From: an uncultured Bryobacteraceae bacterium
GTDB taxonomy: Bacteria; Acidobacteriota; Terriglobia; Bryobacterales; Bryobacteraceae
NCBI GenBank assembly: GCA_955652915.1
Contig: CATPCJ010000068.1
Span: forward strand, 1-50,611
DNA: 50,611 nt
Reading direction: 5' to 3'
Below the pieces are notes generated by a model. That model did no database searches, was not told where the DNA came from, and was given only the letters and a program-made list of their open reading frames with translations. Each line of letters opens with the position of its first letter. Positions within the stretch are counted from its first letter, which is position 1. Shown here one piece after another: positions 17,042 through 24,460 of this stretch. Position numbers and translations under genes: made by a program.

Positions 17042-18913
17042 TTACTTGATGCTGATCGTGAACCTGGCGGAGGCCGATTCATTCGTAGAGCCGATGCGAA
17101 AGGAACACTGAGAATTTGCCGTGCCGCTTGGCAGAGTCTTCGGCAGCGGGACGTTCAGTTGATCGAGGCCGGGGAAGACCGGCTGAGGACCGCTGTAAGA
17201 TACAGACGCGAACTTGCTTCCAATTACGCAGATTGCCGAATCGGCGTATCTGAATCCAGTTCCGTATAGGGTGAGGTAGACGGTTCCTTCCGCGCTTAGG
17301 TCGATTGGAACCAACGCACACGATCCTGTCGAGGAGCATTCGAAAACGGATACCGGCGTCTGGCTTCCATCGCTTTGGACGCGAACAGCGGTGGCATCCG
17401 CCGTAAAAAAACCCGGAGCGAGCGTTTGCACCAGCGTCGACCGCGCGCCCTCGACATGCAGCGCCGCGCCATTATCCACATTGAAGATGGCATAGCCGCT
17501 GAGCGCGAAGTTGGGGCCGACGGCCGTGAACGAGGGCATTAGGAAATTGATTTGTGACGGGCTCACGTAGATTAGTCCGGCAAGCCGCTCCACGCCGGCT
17601 TCATCTCGAACTCGAACTCTCGTGTTCCCGAGGATTACCGGCAATTCCAGCCCGCTTGCGGAGGCGGTTGTGGCGGCGAGATCCTTTCCGAACAAAGTGG
17701 CTATGGAACCAGGGGCGACCGTGCCGGCGTAAGTCGCCGCGGATACGGCATTGACGGAGCTGTCCATGGCTGAAGCGTTACCGATCAGAATGGAGAGCTG
17801 AGTTCCGTCGCCTCCGCCCGCAACCAAGTCAAGTTTTCCGTCGCCATTGAAGTCCGCGACGGCAAGCGCGCTGAATAGAGTTGTATTGTTGTGTTCGAAA
17901 AATTGGCCGAAGGCGACTGGGGGTTGCAGTGTCCCGTCTCCATTACCGAGCAGAAGCGTGAATCCGGTTGCCAGGTCCATGCGGCCATCGCCGTCGACGT
18001 CGGCAACCAGGACCGGCAGAGACTCGGGGGTGTTCGCCGGGGACGTGGTTCCCTTGCGGAAGCTTCCATCGCCGTTCCCCAGCAGAAGCTCGACACCATG
18101 TTCCCCAGTTCCCAGGACTTCCGTGACCGCCAAATCCGGTTTTCCGTCACCGTTGAAATCGCCTACCGCAAGGTACGCGCTTGGGTTATTTCCCGATAGC
18201 TGCACCGGCTCGACGGTGCGAAAGCTTCCATCTCCGTTGCCCAGCCAGACATAGACAAAACCGTTTGCGTTCGGCCGAAAGGAGGTCTGTGCAAGGTCCG
18301 CTTTCCCATCGCCATTGAAGTCAGCGATGAGGGCAAACCTGAAATCGCCCACCGGAAATGACGTAGTTGGGCCGATAGGACGGAACGTGCCATCGCCGTT
18401 ACCGAAGCGGATCGCGAAGTTGCCGGGATTTTCCCCCGGATTGTACCCGGTGTACACCAGCAAATCCGGCCTGCCGTCCCCATTGAAATCGCCAACAGCC
18501 TTCACTGTATCGCGATCGAGTAACAGTGGCGTCTGGAACGTACCATCGCCGCGGCCCAGTAAAGCGATGGTTGCTCCTAGAGGCACACCTGGAGCATTGG
18601 CAATCGCTATTATGTCGGGGATCCCGTCCGCGTTAATATCGGCGACCGCCACGAGGCCTTGAATTGTGATCGCCGGAGGCACAACGGGAGCTGTCTCGAT
18701 GCGCGTGAATCCACCCTTACCATCTCCCAGAAGAATGGTAAGACCAGCGATTGAGTGCGCGACGGCGATGTCCGCTTTGCCGTCCTGGTTGAAGTCGCCG
18801 GTGAGGACGGAACAGCATCCGTTTCCCATGGGAATGTATTGCGGGAACAGGAACGATAGCGGCTGACCCGTCAACCCGGTAGTGGCGGTCACCAGGAGGA
18901 GTAGGAGGCGCAT
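17042..18913 (-). CDS. Secreted FG-GAP/VCBS-repeat protein with Solibacter-type C-terminal domain
   Basis: The start chosen is ATG 18913, which gives a signal peptide (MRLLLLLVTATTGLTG); the frame is open a further 30 codons upstream through a repeat, which is unlikely to be coding. The product has 623 residues. At least seven FG-GAP repeats carry calcium-loop motifs of the DFNGDGKPDLAV type, forming most of a seven-bladed integrin-like propeller over about residues 25-375. The C-terminal 225 residues (VAPGSIATLFGKDLA, then YVSPSQINFLMPSF) are the same domain family as in the neighbouring CHRD protein. It is probably an extracellular adhesive or ligand-binding protein. It converges with the CHRD gene. 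Confidence 0.9.
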   Translation of the reverse strand: MRLLLLLVTATTGLTGQPLSFLFPQYIPMGNGCCSVLTGDFNQDGKADIAVAHSIAGLTILLGDGKGGFTRIETAPVVPPAITIQGLVAVADINADGIPDIIAIANAPGVPLGATIALLGRGDGTFQTPLLLDRDTVKAVGDFNGDGRPDLLVYTGYNPGENPGNFAIRFGNGDGTFRPIGPTTSFPVGDFRFALIADFNGDGKADLAQTSFRPNANGFVYVWLGNGDGSFRTVEPVQLSGNNPSAYLAVGDFNGDGKPDLAVTEVLGTGEHGVELLLGNGDGSFRKGTTSPANTPESLPVLVADVDGDGRMDLATGFTLLLGNGDGTLQPPVAFGQFFEHNNTTLFSALAVADFNGDGKLDLVAGGGDGTQLSILIGNASAMDSSVNAVSAATYAGTVAPGSIATLFGKDLAATTASASGLELPVILGNTRVRVRDEAGVERLAGLIYVSPSQINFLMPSFTAVGPNFALSGYAIFNVDNGAALHVEGARSTLVQTLAPGFFTADATAVRVQSDGSQTPVSVFECSSTGSCALVPIDLSAEGTVYLTLYGTGFRYADSAICVIGSKFASVSYSGPQPVFPGLDQLNVPLPKTLPSGTANSQCSFRIGSTNESASARFTISIK

Positions 18914-18941
18914 CGTCTTTATTGGAGCATTATTACCGAGG

Positions 18942-18980
18942 CCGCCTAAAGACGGCTGCAGCCAAGATTGGCTGCCCCAC
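18942..18980 (+). repeat. Dispersed repeat, family B, copy 2
   Basis: CCGCCTAAAGACGGCTGCAG followed by CCAAGATTGGCTGCCCCAC. It is a direct repeat of 16893-16931, lying just upstream of the FG-GAP gene start and so close to its promoter region. Confidence 0.75.
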
Positions 18981-19028
18981 AACGCAGCAGACTGTAGTAG
19001 CACAATCTTCAGACCAGCAGGTTGAAGT

Positions 19029-21095
19029 CTAATTCAGGTGCTTGGACAGGAAGGTGGCGGCGGCCTGGTAGGCTTGGAGCCAACGCTTTTCTGTCAGGAA
19101 GCCGTGGATTTCGTCTGGGAAGATTAGCTCTTCGAATTTCACGCCTTGCTTGCGCAGGGCTTCCACCAGCATTACCGTTTGATGGAACTGCACGTTGCGA
19201 TCGTCATCGCCGTGTATCAACAATACTGGTGAATGCCAGGTGCCGATGGAGGACATTGGCGAGGATTCGAAGGCGATTCTCGAGGCTGCGTCGTCTCTGG
19301 GAAGGTCGGGCACGTTGCGATTTGCCCAATCGTGGACGCCGTGAAAGTCGACACCGGCGGCGAAAAGATCGGAGGCACGGGCCAGGCCGAGAGCGGTGAG
19401 ATAGCCGCCGTAAGAACCGCCCCAGAGGCCGATGCGCTTGCCGTCGACATCCGGACGGGTTCGAAGGTATAGGCCTGCGCCTAGGACGTCGTTGAATTCG
19501 CTTGCGCCGGATGCTCCGTAGTTTAGCGCTTCACGGAAGTTCAGACCGTAGCCGATTCCACTGCGATAATTCACCGATAACACGATGTAGCCCAGGCTCG
19601 CCAAGTACTGGTTCATGGCGTAAGAGTTGTGATAATAATCGCGGTAATGCCAGCCCAAGAGCATCTGCCGGCGGGAGCCGCCGTGGAAGAAAACCATGGC
19701 GGGCCTTTTCTCGCCTGGGGCGCCAGGGGGCGGCATGAACAACTGGCAATGGATGGCCATTCCATCGGCCGCGGAAATGATGACGGCCTGCGGCGCGACT
19801 AACGATGCGGCGGGAAAATCCGAGGGGATGGAATCCGGGGCCAGGTCGCGAACGTTGGCGCCGCCAATTTTGATTGCGGCGCGAGCAGGATTGCGAGGAT
19901 CGGAATGCAGCAGCACCACTGCCTTGCCGTCGGCGGTTTCGAGGGGTGACCATTCCAGCGTTTCGCCTCGGGTAAGCGGCGTCAGCCCTTCGCCTAATAC
20001 CGAGACGCGCCAGATATGACGGCGATCGATATCGTCCTGGTTGGAGGAGAATAAGACGGTCTTACGATCGGCCGACAGTGAGACGTGCTCGATTTCAAAC
20101 TCGCCGTTCGTGTTTAGGGGCGTGGGCGCGTCGCCATGCGTGGAGATTGAATACAGATGCATCCAGCCGGTGCGTTCCCATGGAAAAACGATACGGTCGC
20201 CCGCACCCCAGAGCAACTGGTTGTCGGAGAGCATCGCGTGGAAAGCGCTGCCGGGGCCTTCGGAAGCGCGCCAGAGCTCGCGGCCATTTCCGGAATCGGC
20301 ATCGGCGAGGCGAATGGACCACGGGTACGCGGCGGTACGAACGGGGCCCGGGGTGCGAGTGGTGGTGGAGGCGACGCGGATGAAGGCAACCTGTTTTCCG
20401 TCGGGTGACCAGACGGGATTGGAATCGCGGTCGGTACTGGCATCCAGATAGCTCAGGGATTTTGTGTCGAAATTGTAGAGGCCGATGAAGGCGTGGTCGG
20501 TGCGGGCGGTGACGAAGGCAATTCGTGCGCCGTCGGGCGACCAGCGAAGTTCACCGGTCTGGCCCTTGGCGTGGAGCAATTGGGCGGCTTTCGCGCCGTC
20601 TTCCAGACCGATGGTCCACAGTTCGCCTTTGCGGAGAAATGCAATGCGGTCGCCTTTCGGCGAGAGGGCGGGCTCGCTGCCTTCGGCTATTTTTCGCGGA
20701 GCGCCACCGTCGAAGGGAACGATCCAAATGTCCTGTGAGACGCCTTGCGGAAGGCTGGCCGGATTTGGATTATCGCGGTGGGTTTCGAAATCACCGCCGC
20801 GGACGTAGATGATGGAATGCGCGTCCGGCGTCCAAGTGATTTGGTCGATTTCCTGGCCGTCGTCGTCGCGATATTGGGTGAGGCGGCGTCCTTTGTAATC
20901 GGGAGCGCCGGCAACCCAGATGTTACGCGCGCCGTGCTCATTGAGCACCCAGGCCACGGAGCCGCCCTTGGGAGCGGCGGTCAAGTCCGACGGAAACGGT
21001 CCGCTGAGGATCTGTTCGAGAGTGAATTTTTTTGCGGGCGCCGGGAAGGAGACGGCGCAGGCAAGGAAGAAGGCGATGAAATTTCGGGGAGCCAT
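19029..21095 (-). CDS. S9-family peptidase (prolyl oligopeptidase type)
   Basis: 688 residues from ATG 21095, with a signal peptide (MAPRNFIAFFLACAVSFPAPA), so probably periplasmic or secreted. Residues about 40-420 form the WD40-like propeller typical of the DPP4/acylaminoacyl-peptidase subgroup (repeats such as WSPDGARIAFVTART and WSPDGKQVAFIRVA). The alpha/beta-hydrolase domain has the nucleophile S561 in GLWGGSYGG, D632 in HGDDDRNV and H664 in DEIHGFL. This fits the S9C-type order and length. It likely cleaves short peptides for nutrition. The 115-base gap to the FG-GAP gene holds repeat B only. Confidence 0.93.
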   Translation of the reverse strand: MAPRNFIAFFLACAVSFPAPAKKFTLEQILSGPFPSDLTAAPKGGSVAWVLNEHGARNIWVAGAPDYKGRRLTQYRDDDGQEIDQITWTPDAHSIIYVRGGDFETHRDNPNPASLPQGVSQDIWIVPFDGGAPRKIAEGSEPALSPKGDRIAFLRKGELWTIGLEDGAKAAQLLHAKGQTGELRWSPDGARIAFVTARTDHAFIGLYNFDTKSLSYLDASTDRDSNPVWSPDGKQVAFIRVASTTTRTPGPVRTAAYPWSIRLADADSGNGRELWRASEGPGSAFHAMLSDNQLLWGAGDRIVFPWERTGWMHLYSISTHGDAPTPLNTNGEFEIEHVSLSADRKTVLFSSNQDDIDRRHIWRVSVLGEGLTPLTRGETLEWSPLETADGKAVVLLHSDPRNPARAAIKIGGANVRDLAPDSIPSDFPAASLVAPQAVIISAADGMAIHCQLFMPPPGAPGEKRPAMVFFHGGSRRQMLLGWHYRDYYHNSYAMNQYLASLGYIVLSVNYRSGIGYGLNFREALNYGASGASEFNDVLGAGLYLRTRPDVDGKRIGLWGGSYGGYLTALGLARASDLFAAGVDFHGVHDWANRNVPDLPRDDAASRIAFESSPMSSIGTWHSPVLLIHGDDDRNVQFHQTVMLVEALRKQGVKFEELIFPDEIHGFLTEKRWLQAYQAAATFLSKHLN

Positions 21096-21131
21096 ACGGT
21101 TATGTTATACACTGAAACGGCGCGGCGGAGG

Positions 21132-21346
21132 TGACGACGCTCCTTTACGGTCGCGGCTCGGAACATGAAACGGCGCGGGGTGGTTGGGGCGCTTGGGCAA
21201 GGGGACCAACCGCTCCCTTGGCGAGGGGCTGCCGTAAAGCTTCAGCTTGTCAGCGGACAAGGTCGCCCGGGGAAGAGGCCTGTGGCCAACGGTCACGGCT
21301 CGGAAGTGACGAACGACGCTTCCTTACGGCCGCGGTTCTGAAAATG
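21132..21346 (+). repeat. Intergenic region with two diverged copies of a short repeat (family C)
   Basis: The 276-base gap 21096-21371 holds no gene. A unit of about 36 bases, read as GACGACGCTCCTTTACGGTC plus GCGGCTCGGAACATG at 21132-21168, recurs in diverged form at 21311-21346 (ACGACGCTTCCTTACGGCCG plus CGGTTCTGAAAATG). Between them lies GC-rich sequence with CTTGGCGAGGGGCTGCCG-like remnants. It looks like decayed dispersed repeats; promoters for the two divergent genes should also be here but are not obvious. Confidence 0.55.
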
Positions 21347-21371
21347 GGGGGAGTGAAGATGGGGACGATTT

Positions 21372-22979
21372 ATGGTGAGTTATTCCAAGGGGCCTGATAC
21401 TGGGCTCGCCGACGAGACGATCGGCCAGGTGTTTCGGAATACAGTGGCGCGATTTGCGGAGCGTGAGGCTCTGGTGGCGCGGCACCAAGGTGTGCGGCTC
21501 ACGTGGGCGCAATTGGATGAGCGAGTAGAAGAAACCGCGCGGGGCCTGGTTGGGTTGGGATTGGGGACGGCGGATCGAATTGGTTTGTGGTCGACGAACT
21601 GCGTCGAATGGATTCTGGTGCACATGGCGTGCGCTCGAATCGGCGCGGTGCTGGTGAATGTCAATCCCGCGTATCGAGCCTATGAGTTGCAATTCGTGCT
21701 GCGCAAATCGGGGATGAAAGCGCTGTTCCTTTGGGAAAAAGATAGCCGGTCCGATTACGGATCAATTCTGGCGGAAGCGTGCAGCGGTGAGAAGCTTCCG
21801 CTGCAGCAGGCCGTCTACTTCGGAAGCGAGTCCTGGGACGGGATGCTGGCTAATGGTCGAGATGTTGCCCCCGGAAGCGTGGAGGCGGATGACGTCACCA
21901 ATATTCAGTACACTTCGGGCACTACCGGGTTTCCGAAGGGCGTGCTGCTCACGCATCGCAATCTGGCGAACAACGCCATTGTGATTTCCCAGGGCATGCA
22001 CATTTCGGAGCGAGATAGAATCTGCGTTCCCGTGCCCTTGTATCACTGCTTTGGAAGCGTGGCTGGGACGCTGTTGACGCTGGTAACTGGCGCAACGATG
22101 ATTCTCCCGTCGGCCACATTCGATCCGCTGGCGACGATGCAGGCAATCCAGGATGAGAAGGCGACGACGATTTATGGCGTGCCGACTATGTTCATTGCCG
22201 AAATGGGGCATGCCGAATTCGGAAATTTCGATTTCAGCTCCCTGCGTACGGGTGTGATGGCTGGAGCGCCTTGCCCCATCGAAGTGATGAAGCGCGTGGT
22301 GAGCGAGATGCATTGCCCGGAGATGACGATCATGTACGGGCAGACCGAGACATCGCCGGTGATCACGATGTCGATGACCGAGGACAGCTTGGAGCGGCGT
22401 GTATCCACGGTGGGGAAGGCGTGTCCGAACACCGAGGTGAAGATCGTGTCTCCGTCCGGGGAGACCGTTCCGCTGGGCGAACAAGGTGAACTATGCACGC
22501 GCGGTTACCTGGTGATGAAAGGCTACGATCAAGAACCGGAGGCGACGAAACGGGCTATTGATGAAGATGGCTGGCTGCATACGGGCGATCTGGCGACGAT
22601 GCGCGAGGGCGGATACTTTCGCGTGACCGGCCGGGCGAAGGACATGATCATTCGAGGGGGCGAGAATGTTTATCCAAGGGAGATCGAGGAGTTTTTGCAC
22701 ACGCATCCGAAGGTAGCGGATGTGCAAGTGGTGGGGCTGCCGGATGCGAAGCTGGGCGAGGTGGTGGCGGCGTGGATTCGTCTGAAGGCGCCGGCGGACG
22801 AGAGTGAGATTCGGGAATTCTGCAAGGGGAAGATCGCGCACTACAAGATCCCGCAGCATTTTCGGTTTGTGGAGGAATTTCCAATGACGGTTACGGGGAA
22901 GATTCAGAAGTTTCGGATTCGGGAGATTGAGATCAAGGAACTGGGGCTGGATGATGCGGCGAAGATTCAAACGGCGTAG
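21372..22979 (+). CDS. AMP-binding acyl-CoA synthetase
   Basis: A 535-residue ANL-superfamily enzyme that activates a carboxylic acid to acyl-AMP and then acyl-CoA. It has the P-loop YTSGTTGFPKG (about 180-190), the adenylate motif YGQTE, the hinge region TGDLATMREGGYFRVTGRAK, the GGENVYPREIEEFL segment, and the catalytic lysine in TGKIQKFRIRE near the C-terminus. The best resemblance is to medium/long-chain fatty acyl-CoA ligases of the FadD3/AcsA-like group. Chain length cannot be fixed from sequence. It stands alone on this strand between repeats. Confidence 0.93.
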   Translation: MVSYSKGPDTGLADETIGQVFRNTVARFAEREALVARHQGVRLTWAQLDERVEETARGLVGLGLGTADRIGLWSTNCVEWILVHMACARIGAVLVNVNPAYRAYELQFVLRKSGMKALFLWEKDSRSDYGSILAEACSGEKLPLQQAVYFGSESWDGMLANGRDVAPGSVEADDVTNIQYTSGTTGFPKGVLLTHRNLANNAIVISQGMHISERDRICVPVPLYHCFGSVAGTLLTLVTGATMILPSATFDPLATMQAIQDEKATTIYGVPTMFIAEMGHAEFGNFDFSSLRTGVMAGAPCPIEVMKRVVSEMHCPEMTIMYGQTETSPVITMSMTEDSLERRVSTVGKACPNTEVKIVSPSGETVPLGEQGELCTRGYLVMKGYDQEPEATKRAIDEDGWLHTGDLATMREGGYFRVTGRAKDMIIRGGENVYPREIEEFLHTHPKVADVQVVGLPDAKLGEVVAAWIRLKAPADESEIREFCKGKIAHYKIPQHFRFVEEFPMTVTGKIQKFRIREIEIKELGLDDAAKIQTA

Positions 22980-23083
22980 CGCGGCCTCTCAGGCTGCCGC
23001 GTCGAGACTCGTCTCGATGCTCCTGCGGGAAGAAAAAGCCTCGAGACGAGTCTCGAGGCCGCAGACACTAGTGTCCGCGCCAC
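22980..23083 (-). repeat. Dispersed hairpin repeat, family A, copy 3 (inverted)
   Basis: The reverse complement of the unit at 6681-6788: GCGGCCTCTCAGGCTGCCGC, TCGAGACTCGTCTCGATG, then CCTCGAGACGAGTCTCGAGG and GCAGACACTAGTGTCCGCGC. It begins immediately after the acyl-CoA synthetase stop codon. The A-rich loop (GAAGAAAAAG) between the two palindromes differs from the other copies, while the palindrome arms are nearly unchanged, so the folded form seems to be what is kept. Confidence 0.88.
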
Positions 23084-23111
23084 ATATTTCGGTTCAGAGG
23101 GGATTAGTGAA

Positions 23112-23972
23112 ATGAATCCTCGAATACCGATTGCCGCTATCACGGATGAGTTTTCTCCCGATCTGGAAATTGCCCTGGGCGTTATGCGGGAGATCGGGAT
23201 GGCCGCGGCGGAGTTGCGCGTGGTCGGCGGAAAGAACATCATGGATCTTTCCGAGAGGGAACTGGAGCAGGCGAAGGAAAGCGTTGAGGGGTTGGGATTC
23301 AGGGTGATCTCGATTGCCTCGCCTTTGCTCAAGTGCGTGCTTCCGAATTCTCCGGCGGTGGACGACCGGTTTCAACAAGACGTGTTCGCGGCGAAGTATT
23401 CGTTTGAGGATCAGCCGAGGCTGGCGGAGCGCGCGTTTGCGATCGCTAAGAAATTCGACGCGAAAATCGTGCGGGTGTTTTCGTTCTGGCGCACGGTGCA
23501 GCCGGAGAAGTGCCTGGATGCAATCGTGAAGGCGCTGAGTGAGCTGGCTGAATCGGCGTCGCGGCGGGACTTGATTATCGGTCTGGAGAATGAGCACGCC
23601 TGCAACATTGGCACCGCGGCAGAAACCGCGCGGGTGCTGGAGATGGTGAAGCATCCGAGCTTGCAAGTGGTTTGGGATCCGGCGAATGCCTATGTGGCCG
23701 GCGAGGATCCGTTTCCCGGGGGCTATAACTTGTTGCCCGCGAATCGGATCGTGCATGTTCACGCCAAGGATTGCCACCTGGAAGGGCATAAGCCGGTCTG
23801 GGGCCCGCTGGGAACACGCGCGATCGATTGGAAGGGGCAAGTGGCCGCGTTATTGCGCGATCGCTACGCCGGTTATTTGAGTTTGGAGACGCACTGGCCG
23901 GGTCCGGGCGGCGACAAACTCGAGGCCAGCCGGATTTGCGGGTGGAACCTGCGCGGATTGGCTAGCGCATGA
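23112..23972 (+). CDS. Sugar phosphate isomerase/epimerase-like TIM-barrel protein
   Basis: 286 residues of the xylose isomerase-like (AP endonuclease 2) TIM-barrel family, with a GAGGGG ribosome-binding site before ATG 23112. Metal-binding positions typical of the family are visible: the glutamate in LIIGLENEHACN, the aspartate and following residues in QVVWDPANAY, the histidine and aspartate in RIVHVHAKDC, and the glutamate in YLSLETHW. Members isomerise or epimerise sugars or inositol derivatives in the cytoplasm. The specific substrate cannot be stated. It is the last ordinary metabolic gene before the phage-like block. Confidence 0.88.
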   Translation: MNPRIPIAAITDEFSPDLEIALGVMREIGMAAAELRVVGGKNIMDLSERELEQAKESVEGLGFRVISIASPLLKCVLPNSPAVDDRFQQDVFAAKYSFEDQPRLAERAFAIAKKFDAKIVRVFSFWRTVQPEKCLDAIVKALSELAESASRRDLIIGLENEHACNIGTAAETARVLEMVKHPSLQVVWDPANAYVAGEDPFPGGYNLLPANRIVHVHAKDCHLEGHKPVWGPLGTRAIDWKGQVAALLRDRYAGYLSLETHWPGPGGDKLEASRICGWNLRGLASA

Positions 23973-23988
23973 GGCTTTTTGCGGTCTC

Positions 23989-24001
23989 TGTGAGACTCAC
24001 A
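23989..24001. promoter_or_regulatory. Short perfect palindrome, candidate operator
   Basis: TGTGAG-A-CTCACA, 16 bases after the isomerase stop and upstream of the phage-like block. It is AT-richer than its surroundings. It may be a dimer-binding site or simply a small transcript hairpin (GTCTCTGTGAGAC overlaps it). Nothing else in 23973-24126 was recognised apart from a weak hairpin (CCCGACT/AGTTGGG) in the leader. Confidence 0.3.
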
Positions 24002-24126
24002 AATCGCCAGTAACAACTTCTCATACTTTATCTTGTCTGTAGTTTCACAAGGTTAGGGAAAACTGTGCGTGGCCGTGAAAAACCCGACTGCTAAAGTTGG
24101 GGCAAGAGAGAGTTGGTTGGTGCTAA

Positions 24127-24160
24127 GGGACGCTCTGGACATGGAGCGTCCCATTTTTTT
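24127..24160 (+). terminator. Perfect intrinsic terminator directly upstream of the phage-like block (possible attenuator)
   Basis: GGGACGCTC (24127-24135) pairs perfectly with GAGCGTCCC (24144-24152) around an eight-base loop, followed by A and seven Ts. The GGAG ribosome-binding site of the next gene begins at the very next base (24161), and the ATG is at 24170. A terminator in this position either ends upstream transcription or acts as a leader attenuator for the block. Confidence 0.85.
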
Positions 24161-24169
24161 GGAGTCGAG

Positions 24170-24460
24170 ATGGCGCGAATAATGGCGATTGGGAAAAACA
24201 ACCGGCGGGGAAAGGCTCAAGCCGCGCCACCTGAAAAGCCTCAGGCTCCGCCACCTGAAGAGACGAGGAGCCGGAAGGAGCGGGTGAAGGACTTGTTGTT
24301 AAGAATGGAAGCCAGCTTAGGACAAAAAGCGGACAAAGCCACGATGGGGGACCTCATAAGGTTGATTCAATTTGAACGTGAGATGGAGGAGGACGAGCAT
24401 CCCGGAAAGGTGGTTGTCTCGTGGAAAGAGCCGCCGGAGATACAAGACGTCGAGACATAA
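24170..24460 (+). CDS. Small phage-like protein, possible terminase small subunit
   Basis: 96 residues from ATG 24170 with GGAG six bases upstream. The frame extends to 24113, but that would place the terminator hairpin inside the coding region. The N-terminal third is basic and proline-rich (KNNRRGKAQAAPPEKPQAPP); the rest is a charged helical segment (RKERVKDLLLRMEASLGQKA, then LIRLIQFEREMEED). Its position just before the terminase large subunit, overlapping it by 40 bases, and its small helical build suggest the DNA-recognition small subunit, but no motif proves it. Confidence 0.5.
   Translation: MARIMAIGKNNRRGKAQAAPPEKPQAPPPEETRSRKERVKDLLLRMEASLGQKADKATMGDLIRLIQFEREMEEDEHPGKVVVSWKEPPEIQDVET

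Noticed and set aside
24080..24160. ANTAR-type tandem-hairpin leader controlled by the GAF-ANTAR protein
   Set aside because: There are two consecutive hairpins, but their loops (about five and eight bases) do not fit the conserved hexaloop pattern of ANTAR targets.
24113..24169. Earlier start for the first phage-block gene
   Set aside because: It would run through the terminator hairpin; ATG 24170 has its own GGAG.
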